This document shows, in pieces, positions 45,543 to 57,244 of a stretch of 64,000 nt of DNA. Positions within the stretch are counted from its first letter, which is position 1. Every line of letters starts with the position of its first letter. Source of the DNA: Apostichopus japonicus (Eukaryota > Echinodermata > Holothuroidea > Aspidochirotida > Stichopodidae); NCBI RefSeq assembly GCF_037975245.1, contig NC_092577.1, forward strand, positions 14,842,013 through 14,906,012, in the 5' to 3' direction. Both the position numbers and the translations under genes were made by a program. The notes under the pieces were generated by a model. That model was given only the letters and a program-made list of their open reading frames with translations, was not told the DNA's origin and did not search any database.

Positions 45543-47402
45543 ATATATAACCAACAGTTTAACCCAAACTATCACAACCTGTTTTTGTAACCCATTCTGT
45601 GTAAGCCCTGTTATATTTACACCTAACTGGAAACATTTCTTCCTAACTAATGGAGCATTATGTGGCCGTACGTTCATGGGCTACTCGGGTGAGTGGTGAG
45701 GGCAGGGGCGGCTCGAGGGCGTAGGCAAAAAATCCGTGTGACCCTGGGGTTTGGGGGTACTTCCGCCCAAGAAAACCTGAACACTTTAAGCCGTCAAATG
45801 ATCCATTCTTAGATATATTTAGGATATAAATCCGGTTTATGTTTAGGTCAATACACGCAAGGTTGAGCAAATAAATATACTCCTATTCTTGTGTGGGGGA
45901 TTGACAAGGGGGTGGTTTACACCTCACCCCATGGATCTACGATTAAAGGGGGGGTATTCAGGACAGATGCAAGTGGGTTCAGCAGACTCGGTAAGGTGAG
46001 TTTGAAACAGAATTACTGTATATCATATATGGCTGATTCACTTTACGACTTTTGCTTATGACCTAACGACTTTTTTTCCCTTCATCTTGTGTTTACAAAA
46101 TATAAATTCTCTCGCTTAAGAAAATCCTGCAAAGACTTTACCTTTTGGGTAAAATAATTGCTCCTAAAATAAAATTAAAATTAAAAAATGATAAGATTGA
46201 AGTTAGTTTATACAGGTGTAAAAAGAAAAATTAAATATTCGCTTACCAAGTTTTTCTCTACTTATATATGTAAATGATCATAATATTTACCTATTTAAAA
46301 ACATTTTGAAGGAATAATTCAAAAGGAAATTTATTCTTTACATGTATACCGTATATAAACATGAAATCATTGACATTTTATATTGACAGTTTGAAAATAG
46401 CATCATTTGAAATTACTTTGCTTCCTAAAGAGTTTTGTTTTAAGTGACAATCTATTATGCTGTTTTCATAATAGATACACTGTCACAGTTGAAAAAAAAA
46501 ACGTTTAAGGTTTTCTTTATTTTCTCCTCTTGATCTTGATGATTGAATGCCGTATATAAATGTACCACAAAGATGTCGCGCAGTTTACACAGTGAGAATG
46601 AATCAGGTGTTTTCATAATTCTGCTCCATCCAATATATTGGAGTGAAAATATTGGATAAAAATGAAAACAATGAAAAATATGATATAAAACATTTATTAA
46701 ACAGCCTGGCTATTCGTCCATAACCATATTCTTCTATACGTTACACCGATTTACTATACCTATCTGTAAACGCAATATTCTACGCTATTATCTGTAAAGG
46801 TTTTGTTTCACTTTTCACAAAAGATACAATTATGTAGCAGGTATTTATCCATACAGAGTGATTATCCTGTGACATTCATGAAATTGTTGTTTTTATTGTT
46901 TCTTTGTTATTGATAACACCGACAAAACACCAGCGGGAATCGGATTGATATCTTTTATAGCCAGTGATGTATGTGCGACGATATTATCCCAACAAGGAAC
47001 CTCAATTTCTTCATAATGTTGGTCCTTGTCGAAAATATATCAAGTTAAAAAAACACATTCCAAGACTGCGTCTCGCCTTCAGGCTTTGTTGAAAGTAAAA
47101 TAAAACTTGCCAGTAACAGCAGCGTGAGACGGGCGTATTGCGATTTGGGACAGACAGATATATCGGAATATATAAGATACTTATTAAACAGTTTGGTTTC
47201 ATCGTAGGAATTCATGCTTAATTCCAGTTCTACCTTAGTTACCGTAACTGTCGGTTTAAAATTAATTCTGTCATAGAAATAATACCGGCATTCAATAGAA
47301 TTAACACCGGCTTTGAATATAATGCCAACTAAACAAAGATTTAATAGCGGTATTAATTATATATAATAGCGGTATTAATTATATTTAATACCGGTAATAA
47401 TA

Positions 47403-47434
<32 letters not shown>

Positions 47435-48477
47435 GCCCGTATGGCCTACCAAACACGGGCACTAGGACAAAGAGCCGTATCTACGGTACTGTTAAAAAGA
47501 TCTGCATTGTCAGCCATTAGTAAGACATTCTGAAAAATTTGGTGGGTAAGTCATGCCAATTCCTCTCTACCGCCCCCCCCCCCCCCCCCCGCACACCGGC
47601 CCTGGTCCAGACAATACAGGTGCGTTATAAGTTTTGTACCTCATCTGGTAATTCAGTTTTCGGTATATAGTCGATAGTTTCGAATTTATATATATATATA
47701 TGTCATGTAAACGCATATATACGTGATGTTAAAGCTGTTGTTATTCGCGGTTGACTTTAATTTCAAGCTGAGAGAAACCTTGGTAGCTACCCAATATTTC
47801 GAATTATTATACGGACTTAAATACGTGAATAAACCGGGATTCAAAACAGAACTTGAAAGGAGAAATAATTCTGTGACAATCGTACTTCAATTTTTCTTAC
47901 CCAACGTCATCATTATTTTAAAATTTGATCTTGGCCTTTCTTAATGACTCTTGGCACGCGCAATAATTACTTTCGTTTCGGTCGTGTGAATTCTAAACAG
48001 GTTTCATGAAGTTATACAAAATAGAAAAAAAAACCAAAATACAAAAATCGGGCTCGTCAAATTGAAAGGAGGGACAACGTTGGTTTGACCAATCCATAAG
48101 TAATAAGGTTCTAGCCAGTTATATTTTTGTATTCATTTAATACATTTTACCATTTCCTGTAGAGTTGTGTGTGTATGTGTGCGTGTGTGTGTGAGTGTGT
48201 GCATGATTTTCGGACTAAGTTCGTTAGATGTAATATTATAAACCGTCAGACATCAATATTGTTCCTTTTTTTCTTCTTCATTGAGCACCACTAATATTAG
48301 GGGCACATTTACGTCGATTTAGACTGGAACAAGACTTCCGTGTCACGTGTTTCAAGAAGCACTATACAACTGACATTACTTCTTCATAGAAGAACATTAT
48401 TGTCACTTTTGTTTAAGGGAGTGTCTGTTCGTTTATTACTTTGGTCTAGTAACATATTATTTTGTCTTTATTTACAG
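45543..48477. other. intergenic, no gene seen
   Basis: AT-rich sequence upstream of the receptor gene. A G-rich hAT-like fragment lies at about 45700-45760 and an (ATT)n tract at about 47405-47435. A C-run lies at about 47573-47590 and a (GT)n-like tract at about 48165-48205. The receptor promoter and 5' UTR exon are expected near the right end but could not be located. Confidence 0.5.
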
Positions 48478-48578
48478 GTTGTAAAAGGACAAAAAGATGT
48501 TACTCTTAAAAACAGTGTGCGTCGTATTCCTGGTGTTTGGGAGCAGCATCTCGGAGCTTACCGTGATAGCATCAAACT
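48478..48578 (+). CDS. receptor exon 1: short 5' UTR and signal peptide
   Basis: The ATG at 48497 follows an AAAAG context and opens MLLLKTVCVVFLVFGSSISE. The exon ends AAACT|GTGAGT, leaving one base of a codon that is completed by exon 2. The acceptor before 48478 implies at least one non-coding exon upstream. Confidence 0.85.
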
Positions 48579-51500
48579 GTGAGTGCATAAGTCATCAAAT
48601 CCGAATAGGGCTATACGTCGGACCAAAGTTAAAGGGGCACTCTATAACCAACCCTTAAATTATCCGAGGGCGCTGTCACATCGGTCCATCTAGTTCCGCG
48701 AAACTTGACATCGTAACAGTACTATTGTGTGTTAATCGCCGGTAGTAAATATATCGTAACAGTACTATAGTGTGTTAATCGCCAGTAGTAAATACGAATT
48801 CGTTCGTCATGATTGAGGAGGAAGATATCTATGAGATATATACCAAGTTTCAAGTGAAACTGATTGTTTGAAGCACATAACGCTTCTATCAGCACCGTTT
48901 TCGTTCGGTGAAACCCCAAAAGTGGAACCTTGAACTAGAGTCATCTAGGGCGCACATGCACTAAAATTTACCCGGCGTAGTTGCCATACTGCAGGTGCGC
49001 GTTGTCACGTGATCGTGTTACCTTGATTTAGTGATCTGAGAACAGTACCGACTACGTATATATACACGTTAGGACCGACATAACAGCGTCCTCTAGTTCT
49101 AGAAACGCATGAGAACACGATTGCTACATCTGCTTAGAATTAAATCAGTCACTTTCTAATGTCGTTAGAGCATCTATACGTATTTCAAAAACTGACGTGT
49201 CCTACAAACCATAGGATATGATAGTGACGCCTGAGTTCATGGTAGTTCTTACAAATTTACACGCGCCATTCCAGGTTAGAGTGTTAAGCAGGGAAATAGG
49301 AAATAGGGAGGGGGAAGGGGGTAAATTGCATATTGCCAAGCCAAACGTGCCAGCCTTAGTTGTGGAGTATTCCTTTCTCACCAACGAATTTCTAAACTGC
49401 CTCAAATCACTTTCAATCTGCCTGAATTTTACACCATATCGGTAATTGATGTTATTCTTGTCAATATCCAAATCACAAGCACTATATATGACGGTCACTG
49501 AAAACATGCCAACAAAAAAAGTAACATCATATATAATAATTTAGGGATTTTCCCCGATAATGGTTAATTATATAATTTCATAAATGTGGTATGAGGACTA
49601 TTTTCACGTTGTCTTATTATTTTTCCTTATTGAATTGATTTATTTTCACATTCGCAAATATACAAATACCATAAAAAAATATATATACAAGCAAATATAA
49701 TTTGAATAAAATAAGTATTAGGCCTATACATCACATGGTAATAGACGACAGAGTTAGGCTATCATTCTCCCTAGTTGTCTGTCATGTTAGGTTCATAGTT
49801 ATACAGTATCTCCACCTTTGTCATGAATTGTTACTGCGTCCTTATAAAACCAGTTTACACGAATGCCTATAGTCTCTTCATGTTTGGTTATGAGGCAGCA
49901 TACGGCTCTCTTATGTCAGCCCCAACCCCCCCCCCAACCCCCCAAAAAACTGTCTGAATTTTTTTTTTAATAGAAGACAGGTTATGTCTGCACCCCCCCC
50001 CCCCCCTCCCCCTTTAAAAACAGTAGTTCTAGCTAATACCCGGTTGCTTCGCGGTTCTTGTTCTATTAGCTTCATATCGAGTCCTTCAGAATATCCTTTA
50101 ATGTTAACTGAACAGTGTGCTTTAGCTTCATTAAGTGAAGTAAAACTTTTACTAGTCAAACTGAGTGGAATATAACGTTGTTGTGGGATCTAAGTACCAA
50201 AGCATCGAAAACATATTGTCGAACAGTTAGATCACTCCCACAACAAGGAAAATAATATAACCAAAACCTTGATAGTAATAAACAGTACATTTATAACTGT
50301 ATAGATACCTTAAAGATGGTTTTCAACACTGCAAAGTTCCCTAAGGTGTCTATATCACTGTCTGTCATTCTGAAGATACGTATATCTTCTCTTTGTTTCT
50401 TTTTGTAGTGACCGACGTGTGCGGTTACTCGGATGTTGCAGGCATCTGTTTATGCTCCTCAGTTACATGCAGCTCCAATCACTCCTCCATCAAGGAACCA
50501 GCCGGTGAAGAACCATGTAAATGCGATCCAGAGTGTCGTTTGTACAACGATTGTTGCTACAACTTTACGGAAACCTTTCAGACTGAACTTCCGAGTAGCC
50601 CAAAGCCTAACCACTATCCTAACATGAATTGTATAGCAACACGACGGGAGTTGCGCACTAACCTACTACAAAATTTGGACGAACAAGTGACAACCGGATA
50701 CTTTATGGTCGACCGATGTCCAATGTACTATAGTTACCCGGTCATTCGCGATTTATGCAATCTAGCCGACTCCAGCTGGCTTACCAGCCCACCTGAAAAG
50801 TGGTCAGATTATGGCAGTCACATCCCTGTCATCGACAAAGAAAGTGAAATTTCCTATAAAAACCGATACTGTGCATGGTGCAATGGTGTCTCATTTGACA
50901 ATATCCAATTGTGGGATTTAGTTACGGAATGTTCATGGAATGTTGTAAGTCCTCGCGATTGCTACTCTGTGTCCGTCGTCGAGACAGCAGTAGAGTCGGC
51001 TAAAACCAGAAGTTGCATTGTCCAGGACAAGACGGAATGTCCTACCGATGTAGACGGGGCATTAGCACAGTTATGTAAGTCTTATAACTTCCCTGTAGTA
51101 CATTATGGTACAACCTACAGAAATCCACACTGTGCACTTTGCAATGATCCATCTGTCAACGGCTCTTCAGTTTGTCCTGCAATAGATATCGGTCATATTC
51201 TGAAGCTGATCAGCGTTCCACTGTTTCTTCCTTTCGATTTTTATTCAAAACTTGAACCCGATCTGGACGACTCCACTCCACGCTGTTCCACGGGCTTCTT
51301 CTATAACTCTTCGTTGCATGAGTGCTTTCCCTTATATCCTGAAACTAATTACTGGGAATTGTGTCCTCAAACAGCAGAGGCGGTCACGCTTCTGTATATC
51401 TACCCGAGGTATGTTTTGAATGTTGAGGCCATCATACCGATAACTTTAGATTACTTTGGCCTACTTGCTGGGGGCAGCAAAACTCAGCAAACGAACTGTG

Positions 51501-53941
51501 ACGATTCAGGCGATAACAAATGTCTTCGATTGGACATTGAAACGACTGAAACTTTCACGCCTCATAATGTTTCAATTAAGCAAATCTATGGTCTTTTCGC
51601 ATATCTCAGCTCTAGAATTGAAATTGAGCACATAAACGTTAGCATCTCTTGTGTGGAAACTAAGAAAGGTGAGAGTGACGACTATTGCGAAGACGTAATT
51701 ACACGATCAGTTCCATTTCAAAATAGCGCCCTCTATTCGACCGGTACTACACTGATTATAAAGGATGAAATCGCTAAGCGTGTATATTACATTAGTCCGT
51801 TGCAGGTGTCAGTGACAATATCTAAGGCTGCAGCTGAACAAAACGAACTTAACGTCACATTTTACTTTTGTCCAGCGTCTCTTTCTGAAGACATTGATTG
51901 TCCTTATTATATATTGCCTGCAGATGAAGTCACCTCTTTCCCTGATTATATTGAAAATAATATAAGCACAGAAAATTTCCTTTTGGCAGAAAACGGTTCG
52001 GTTCATGTATGTCTCCTCCCAACGAACAATCTGGGATTTCTCTTTGTAACGTACATAGTATTTTCGTCTTTGTCAATCTTTCTTCTGTCTGTTGCTTTCC
52101 TAACGTATTGCCTGTTCAAATTTTTGCGTAACGGTCCTGGCAAACTAGCAATGAACTTCTTCGTGGCGTTGGCGATATCACAGCTTCTTCTCTTGGTTGG
52201 GGTTACACAAACTCAAAATCCAGCCGTTTGCACTATTTTCGCCATATCGGGGCACTACACGTTGCTGGTTGTATTCTTGTGGACAAGCATTATCTCGTAC
52301 AGTGTCAGCCGTACGTTCGGGGGAGCCATGGTGTGCCATAAATCAAACTACTCCGTTGGAAAACTATTGACGATTATGACGATTGGTTGGGGAATTCCCG
52401 CTATTCTTGTTTGCGCATGCGTAATTGTGTGGTACTTAGACGTATCGCATGTGGTAATTGAGTATGGCAACTCTAACGGATGCTGGATTAGACCAGGCAA
52501 GGTCAATTTGTTAATCTTCGGGATACCGGCCATGAGCTGCTTGTTCTTTAACTTCATTATGTTTGGATGGGCGTCGATGGGGATCAGGAGGTCCATGAGA
52601 GCTGCCAAAAGGGTTCATGAAAATAAGTCTTCGGCAGCAGCTGTTAAAGAAGAAGTGATACTTTACGTCAAGGTAAGGTTCTTAATTTATGTGTACAAAG
52701 ATATAGATATAAATACCTAATGTATAGTCTGTGTCCGAACATAAATCTGAATGAACGTTATATATGGAGGTGTACTGAGACAGGGAGGAAATGATCTGGA
52801 AGGGATGCGCGGGTGGGGGTGGGGCGGGGTGGGGGGGGGGGCTGTAGTTGATAAGGTATGAAACGTTAATTTGAAGAATCCTTTTGCACCGTTTAGTTTC
52901 TTTACTACCTTGCAACCTGTTAGTGTTATCATCAAAATTAGCGGAAGTAAGTTGCCGACGAAGCACAGAATCTGATAAGCATAGCCAAATTCGAAATTCC
53001 GCCCTTTAGTAAGACTGCCGTTCAGTTTTCGCCACTGGCCACTTCTGCACCTTTCAAAGTTATTAGTCTAGACTCTAGACACTAGCCTGTGTGTTACGTA
53101 ATCAATCCGCCAAGCCTATAGCGAAAAGGGGAACGAGAATGTGGGAATAGTCACTTCCTTAGCTCAATTTTCCCCGATCTACCGCGAGAGCCTATTCAAA
53201 TGCCAGAGGCAGGTAAACTGTTATGGCAGTGGTATGAAAAAGCGCATTTTCGAATGACCAATAAGATGACCGGGTTGTGCAAACGAAACCCTTTATGGTT
53301 TCGATGATAATCGTAACCTTTGCATTCATGATGGCGTATGTGTGGGTGTGTATGTGTGCGTGAGTGCGTTTGTGACGCCCAGCTTGTAAACACGATATCT
53401 AGTACCACATTAAATAAAAGAAGCCTATTGTTTGAATGGAGGTCAAAGGTTAATTGCGGTCACCAGGGGTCAAATTGTGAAAACCTTGTAAAACATTTCG
53501 TCAGATGCATTAAGAAAACTGCTCATGTTACATCACTGAAACCACAATGCATTTTTTGCATTCTGGTTTATATATGTGATAAGATGGTGCAGGGGAAGGG
53601 AAGCGGTCTCGTCTGTGATGACACAGGTTACAAGTTATGTATACTCGATAATTCTTTATAACCCACAGGTGTCTATCCTGATGGGGTTTTGCTGGATATG
53701 GGCGTTTCTCTCGGGGTTATTTCCCTCTTCTGTGGTGTTACTGCTGTTACAGACCATCTTCATCCCTTTACAAGGAACACTCGTGTTTTTTATCTATATC
53801 TGTAATCGAAGAATGCTGTCAAAATGGCGGACTGCTTTATCAGAGGTCGTGTCCACAGATGATGGCTCCTTGAAACTCACCAGACTGTTCTCTGGGCAAC
53901 ATAATGGCGCTGTATCACAAATATCTGGTAACAATAAGTGA
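48478..53941 (+). CDS. somatomedin-B-like domain 7TM receptor (class B/adhesion/Methuselah-like), three coding exons
   Basis: Coding exons are 48497-48578, 50409-52672 and 53669-53941, with an acceptor TTTATTTACAG at 48477. Junctions are T|GTGAGT to TTTTTGTAG (restoring TTG, Leu28) and GTCAAG|GTAAGG to ACCCACAG. They give a continuous 872-aa protein. It has a signal peptide (MLLLKTVCVVFLVFG) and a somatomedin-B-like cluster at ~64-80 (CKCDPECRLYNDCCYNF). A large Cys-rich, N-glycosylated ectodomain (CAWCNGVSF, CALCNDPSV) follows. Seven membrane segments lie at ~569-597, 607-624, 635-660, 681-705, 725-750, 783-800 and 803-826. TM2 (LAMNFFVALAISQL), TM4 (GWGIPAILV) and TM6 (VSILMGFCWIWAFLSG) have the class B/adhesion pattern. 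No GPS cleavage motif precedes TM1. Ligand and role are unknown. Confidence 0.92.
48713..48798. repeat. 41-bp tandem duplication in receptor intron 1
   Basis: 'cgtaacagtactattgtgtg' and the following 'ttaatcgccggtagtaaata' are immediately repeated with two substitutions. The remainder of this 1.8-kb intron (48579-50408) is otherwise featureless apart from C-runs near 49930 and 49995. Confidence 0.85.
52673..53668. other. receptor intron 2
   Basis: A one-kilobase intron between the TM5/third-loop exon and the TM6-TM7 exon. It includes a G-run near 52830 and a (GT)-rich patch at about 53336-53365. No additional exon is needed, because exons 2 and 3 join in phase 0. Confidence 0.8.
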
Positions 53942-53982
53942 TGCGTTAAAAGAACTATATGACTGTATTCGGTCATATTAAT

Positions 53983-53988
53983 AATAAA
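53983..53988 (+). terminator. receptor polyadenylation signal AATAAA
   Basis: The first AATAAA lies 42 bases after the receptor stop codon (TGA, 53939-53941). This gives a very short 3' UTR. The downstream region is GT/T-rich, consistent with cleavage nearby. Confidence 0.6.
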
Positions 53989-54086
53989 TAATTGTTTATT
54001 ACAAATTACCATATTTGTTACTAGAAACGATTAACTTTTTGTTAATTTTAAAGTGTAAAGTTGGTATTACATTTAGTTAATTCGTA

Positions 54087-54330
54087 ATGTTATTTATTTA
54101 TTTATTAATATTATTACTATTATTATCATTATTATTATTATTATTACTGTTGTTATTGTTGTTATTATTAATATTATTCTTATTATTGTTGTTGTTGCTG
54201 TTATTTTTTAATATTACCATTTTTATTATTGTTGTTGTTATTATTATTATTATTATTATTATGATTATTGTTGGTATTGTTATTATGATTATTGTTGGTA
54301 ATAATATTATTATTATTATTTCTTTATTTA
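54087..54330. repeat. (ATT)n and (GTT)n microsatellite, ~240 bp
   Basis: Imperfect ATT repeats with GTT and ATG interruptions. The apparent Leu/Ile-rich frames are artefacts. It may have begun as the tail of a SINE or LINE, but no body is recognised beside it. Confidence 0.95.
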
Positions 54331-54730
54331 TTAAACTTTTGACAGAAGGGTAAAACTCGGTGAGCAAGAAATTTTCGAAGTTAAGAAAGATTTTAGTTAC
54401 AATTAGTATAAAACTTGTAAAGGTGTTTTTCGTCCATTTTTGGAAGCTTTATATGAAACTCGCTTTCTGTGGGTATTCAGTTCAACCCCTGATAAATACA
54501 ATTAGTTTTCGGTCGTAGATCTTAAGGATTGGGTGTGGGTATCTCTACCAACATTGGACATTTCTTACATGTACGGTATATTGGAGCGAGTTCGTTTATT
54601 AATTCGGAATACCAGAATCAGACTCCTTAATATGTGAATTCTTACGTCAGTAAATATTCCATTTTGAAGTATTAAACACATCATGAGATCTAGTGCCATA
54701 GCCAGCTCCTAAACTTAGTCGTCCGTCTAT

Positions 54731-55128
54731 GGCAAGCCATGTGGGACAAACACCGCATAATATATTCGCGTATTTATTTGAATATATCCGCGTATTAATT
54801 CGAATACATATGAGGATTAACTCGAATTATATACACTTATTAATTCCAATATATACACGTATTAATTCCAATATATGCACGTATTAATTCCAATATATAC
54901 ACGTATTAAGTATTGCTGTTGTCTACATCAAGTACGTTGGGCCGGGTGTACGTCAATATATACTAACTTTGCAATCTCTCATTTATTGCACTGGTTAGGC
55001 TACAATGTTGATGAAAGCTGTAAGACATATATTCGAATTACTACGCGTATATGTTTAAATTAATACGCGTATATATTCGTTTTTAATACGAGGAGATATT
55101 ATGCGGTATTTGTCCCATATGGCTTGCC
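54731..55128. mobile_element. MITE with ~33-bp inverted ends, GGCAAGCCATGTGGGACAAA
   Basis: The left end GGCAAGCCATGTGGGACAAA continues 'caccgcataatat', and the right end read inward is GGCAAGCCATATGGGACAAA with 'taccgcataatat'. The interior is built from short phrases such as 'atatacacgtattaattcc' and 'cgcgtatatattcg' repeated every 20-30 bp in both orientations. No clear target duplication was found. It interrupts the 3' part of the minus-strand LINE. Confidence 0.85.
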
Positions 55129-55129
55129 G

Positions 55130-57240
55130 TCCGGTGGTATTTTGTAGACGGATAATTCTTTGAAGGTCACTGTTTCTATATGTGCCCTATATATGACACT
55201 ACAATAGTAAAAGATTGGCCAAATACAGCCATTGTAAAACATGATTTTGGTTTCCATATCAATAAAAGGTTTCATTTGCCTTTGGCTTACCTTCTTACAT
55301 ATATGACTTACCTGCGCTTGTCATGTTAGGTTGCTGTCAATTCTTACCCCTAATATAACTTTTCAAATTGTACATTATGAGGAGCCGTACCATCAATCTT
55401 TACTTGGGGTGTACCCATATTTGAAAGTGTTGCTAGCCGCTGCTTTCAGCCTATTTACATGGTTTTCGTTTCATCTGTATAATCATCACCATTTTGTTGT
55501 TTTAACGCCTCTCGTGTAGAAACATCTTCATTTAACTTAATATTTAGTTCCTGGTTATCATAATTGAATAAATAGAATGTGGTGTCGGCGTAGGTCCATG
55601 TCATTTATACAGATGCGAAATAGCAATGGCCCAAGAATTGAACCCTGTGGCACCCCAGAGTCCACTCCTTTGGTAAAGAAGAAACTTTGTCTATATGTAC
55701 GTACATTTGTATCTTTCCAGTACTCCTCAACCCTCCCTTGGGATAAACTCCCACTCAACATAAAGAATGTCGTGTCTGTGGAGATGTTCAAAACTGTTTT
55801 GAAGACACACCTGTTTTCATTGTTATAATTGTTATGTTTACTCTTATTGTATATTGTGTACATATCTTTCACTTTCTTTTGTACAGCGCGGCGAGACTTT
55901 ATTTTAAGTTGCGCTATATAAGAACTGTTTATTATTGTTATAACATTGCACCCTTTCTGTAATGTATAATATGAGTCATTTGAGTGTGTTATCTAAAGAC
56001 CAATACATATGTAACTTTGGAAACAAGATATTTGTGATCAACAATATCAAAGGCCTTTCGAAGGTCATCAAAGACGGTTCATGGTACATTCACATTATGG
56101 ATGCATCCAACTGTGGAGTATAAAATTAGACATATATTTTAAAGTAAAACAAAACATTATTTATCATTGTGCAACAATGACGTCACACCTGTTTGCTCCA
56201 AGTTTCACTTTTGGTACGAAAGGAGGCAAGTTCCACTGTCAATATCTCAAAAACGGTACATAGGAATTGAATGCAAATTTCACCAGAATACTTAGATCAT
56301 GTTCCTCTTTAACCTATCAAAAATAAATGTTGACCTGGACTATTCTTTTAAGCTAAGAATTCATGTTTTAGATTGGAAGAATTTTCGCTTTTTCTATGAT
56401 TCAGTAGGAAATAAATTACATCTAGCACTGCTGTTTACAATATGAGTCAAGCTACCAGCGATCTCTTCGGCAGAGCATTTTAGAACAAAGGCATTGATTC
56501 CATCTTGACCATTGGCTGTACGAGAATTTAATTGCTTTCAAATGAAATGAGAACAAAATCTTCGGATGAATACGGAATATTAAATTCGAAACCCACTGGC
56601 AGTTTGGAAGATACGTACGACTAAACATTTTCCAAGAAACGTGAGGTGTTGAACACATTTTCGTCATAGCGCTATGAAGCAATTGAGGTAAACAAACAAC
56701 AATTTAAAGGTATTTGGTATCTCAAGAGTGCCTGATATTTCTTTCACATTTGTGATAAACATGTGGGGGTCTGTTTATTGTTTAGTTTCGTCATGTGACT
56801 GTACATTTCTAAGGATGACCCAAATTGCTTTTGTGTTTCCTTTAATTGACGCATTTTCACCCTTAAAGTATACTCTTGTTTGGCTTTCCCTGATAAGTGC
56901 GGTGACCTTGTTCCTCCAAAGTCGGTACATGTGGATTGTTTATTTTCGTTATATCTCGCATTGATATCGCTTTGTGAATATCACCGTTAAAACCAGATCG
57001 GCTGAAAGTCCCTTTTCTTCCTCATTTGAGCATGTTTTTTTTCCGGAGCCTTTTTGAAACATTGAATTCCGTATGTCTAGGGCCTTGTTATAGGTTGTTT
57101 TCTTCTCGCATGACATGATGCCATTTTACAATTCTTTAGATCCACAGTAAACTCAGTGTTTTCGATTCCCCTAACATCCCTATACTTAATCCTTTTGTGA
57201 TGCTTTGCGTTGGGCGATTTTTGGCTAACGTTACACATGA
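55130..57240 (-). pseudogene. CR1/L2-type non-LTR retrotransposon, decayed, minus strand
   Basis: Reading the minus strand from high to low coordinates gives reverse-transcriptase blocks in order. About 56935 encodes MYRLWRNKVTALIRES, about 56520 ANGQDGINAFVLKCSAEEIA, and about 56075 FDDLRKAFDIVDHKYLVSKV (motif A). About 55690 encodes SGVPQGSILGPLLF (motif B), then YAD-TTFYLF (motif C, one Asp missing or shifted) at about 55590 and IMFYNGCIWPIFYYCSVIYR near 55230. Frameshifts and stops separate them. Between motifs A and B a 210-bp plus-strand LINE tail is inserted, and the MITE at 54731 interrupts the 3' end. The endonuclease part is not seen. Confidence 0.8.
55735..55945 (+). mobile_element. 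3' tail of an L2/CR1-like LINE, plus strand, inserted in the older LINE
   Basis: The plus-strand frame reads WDKLPLNIKNVVSVEMFKTV then LKTHLFSLL, the typical last residues of LINE ORF2. It is followed by an untranslated tail with 'cggcgagactttattttaag' and 'ttgcgctatataagaactg'. That tail is nearly the same as the 3' end of the SINE at 37667. It splits the opposite-strand RT between motifs A and B. Confidence 0.8.
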
Positions 57241-57244
57241 CAGC

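Noticed and set aside
50393-52720. Single-exon receptor frame of 775 codons
   Set aside because: Its first codon is TTG within a pyrimidine tract ending in an acceptor AG, and its end runs past a GTAAGG donor. The three-exon model restores a signal peptide and TM6-TM7.
53338-53661. 107-residue plus-strand frame before receptor exon 3
   Set aside because: It begins in a GT-rich simple repeat, has no domain and lies within the phase-0 intron.
54087-54367. Leu-rich and Ile/Asn-rich frames
   Set aside because: They are artefacts of the ATT/GTT microsatellite.
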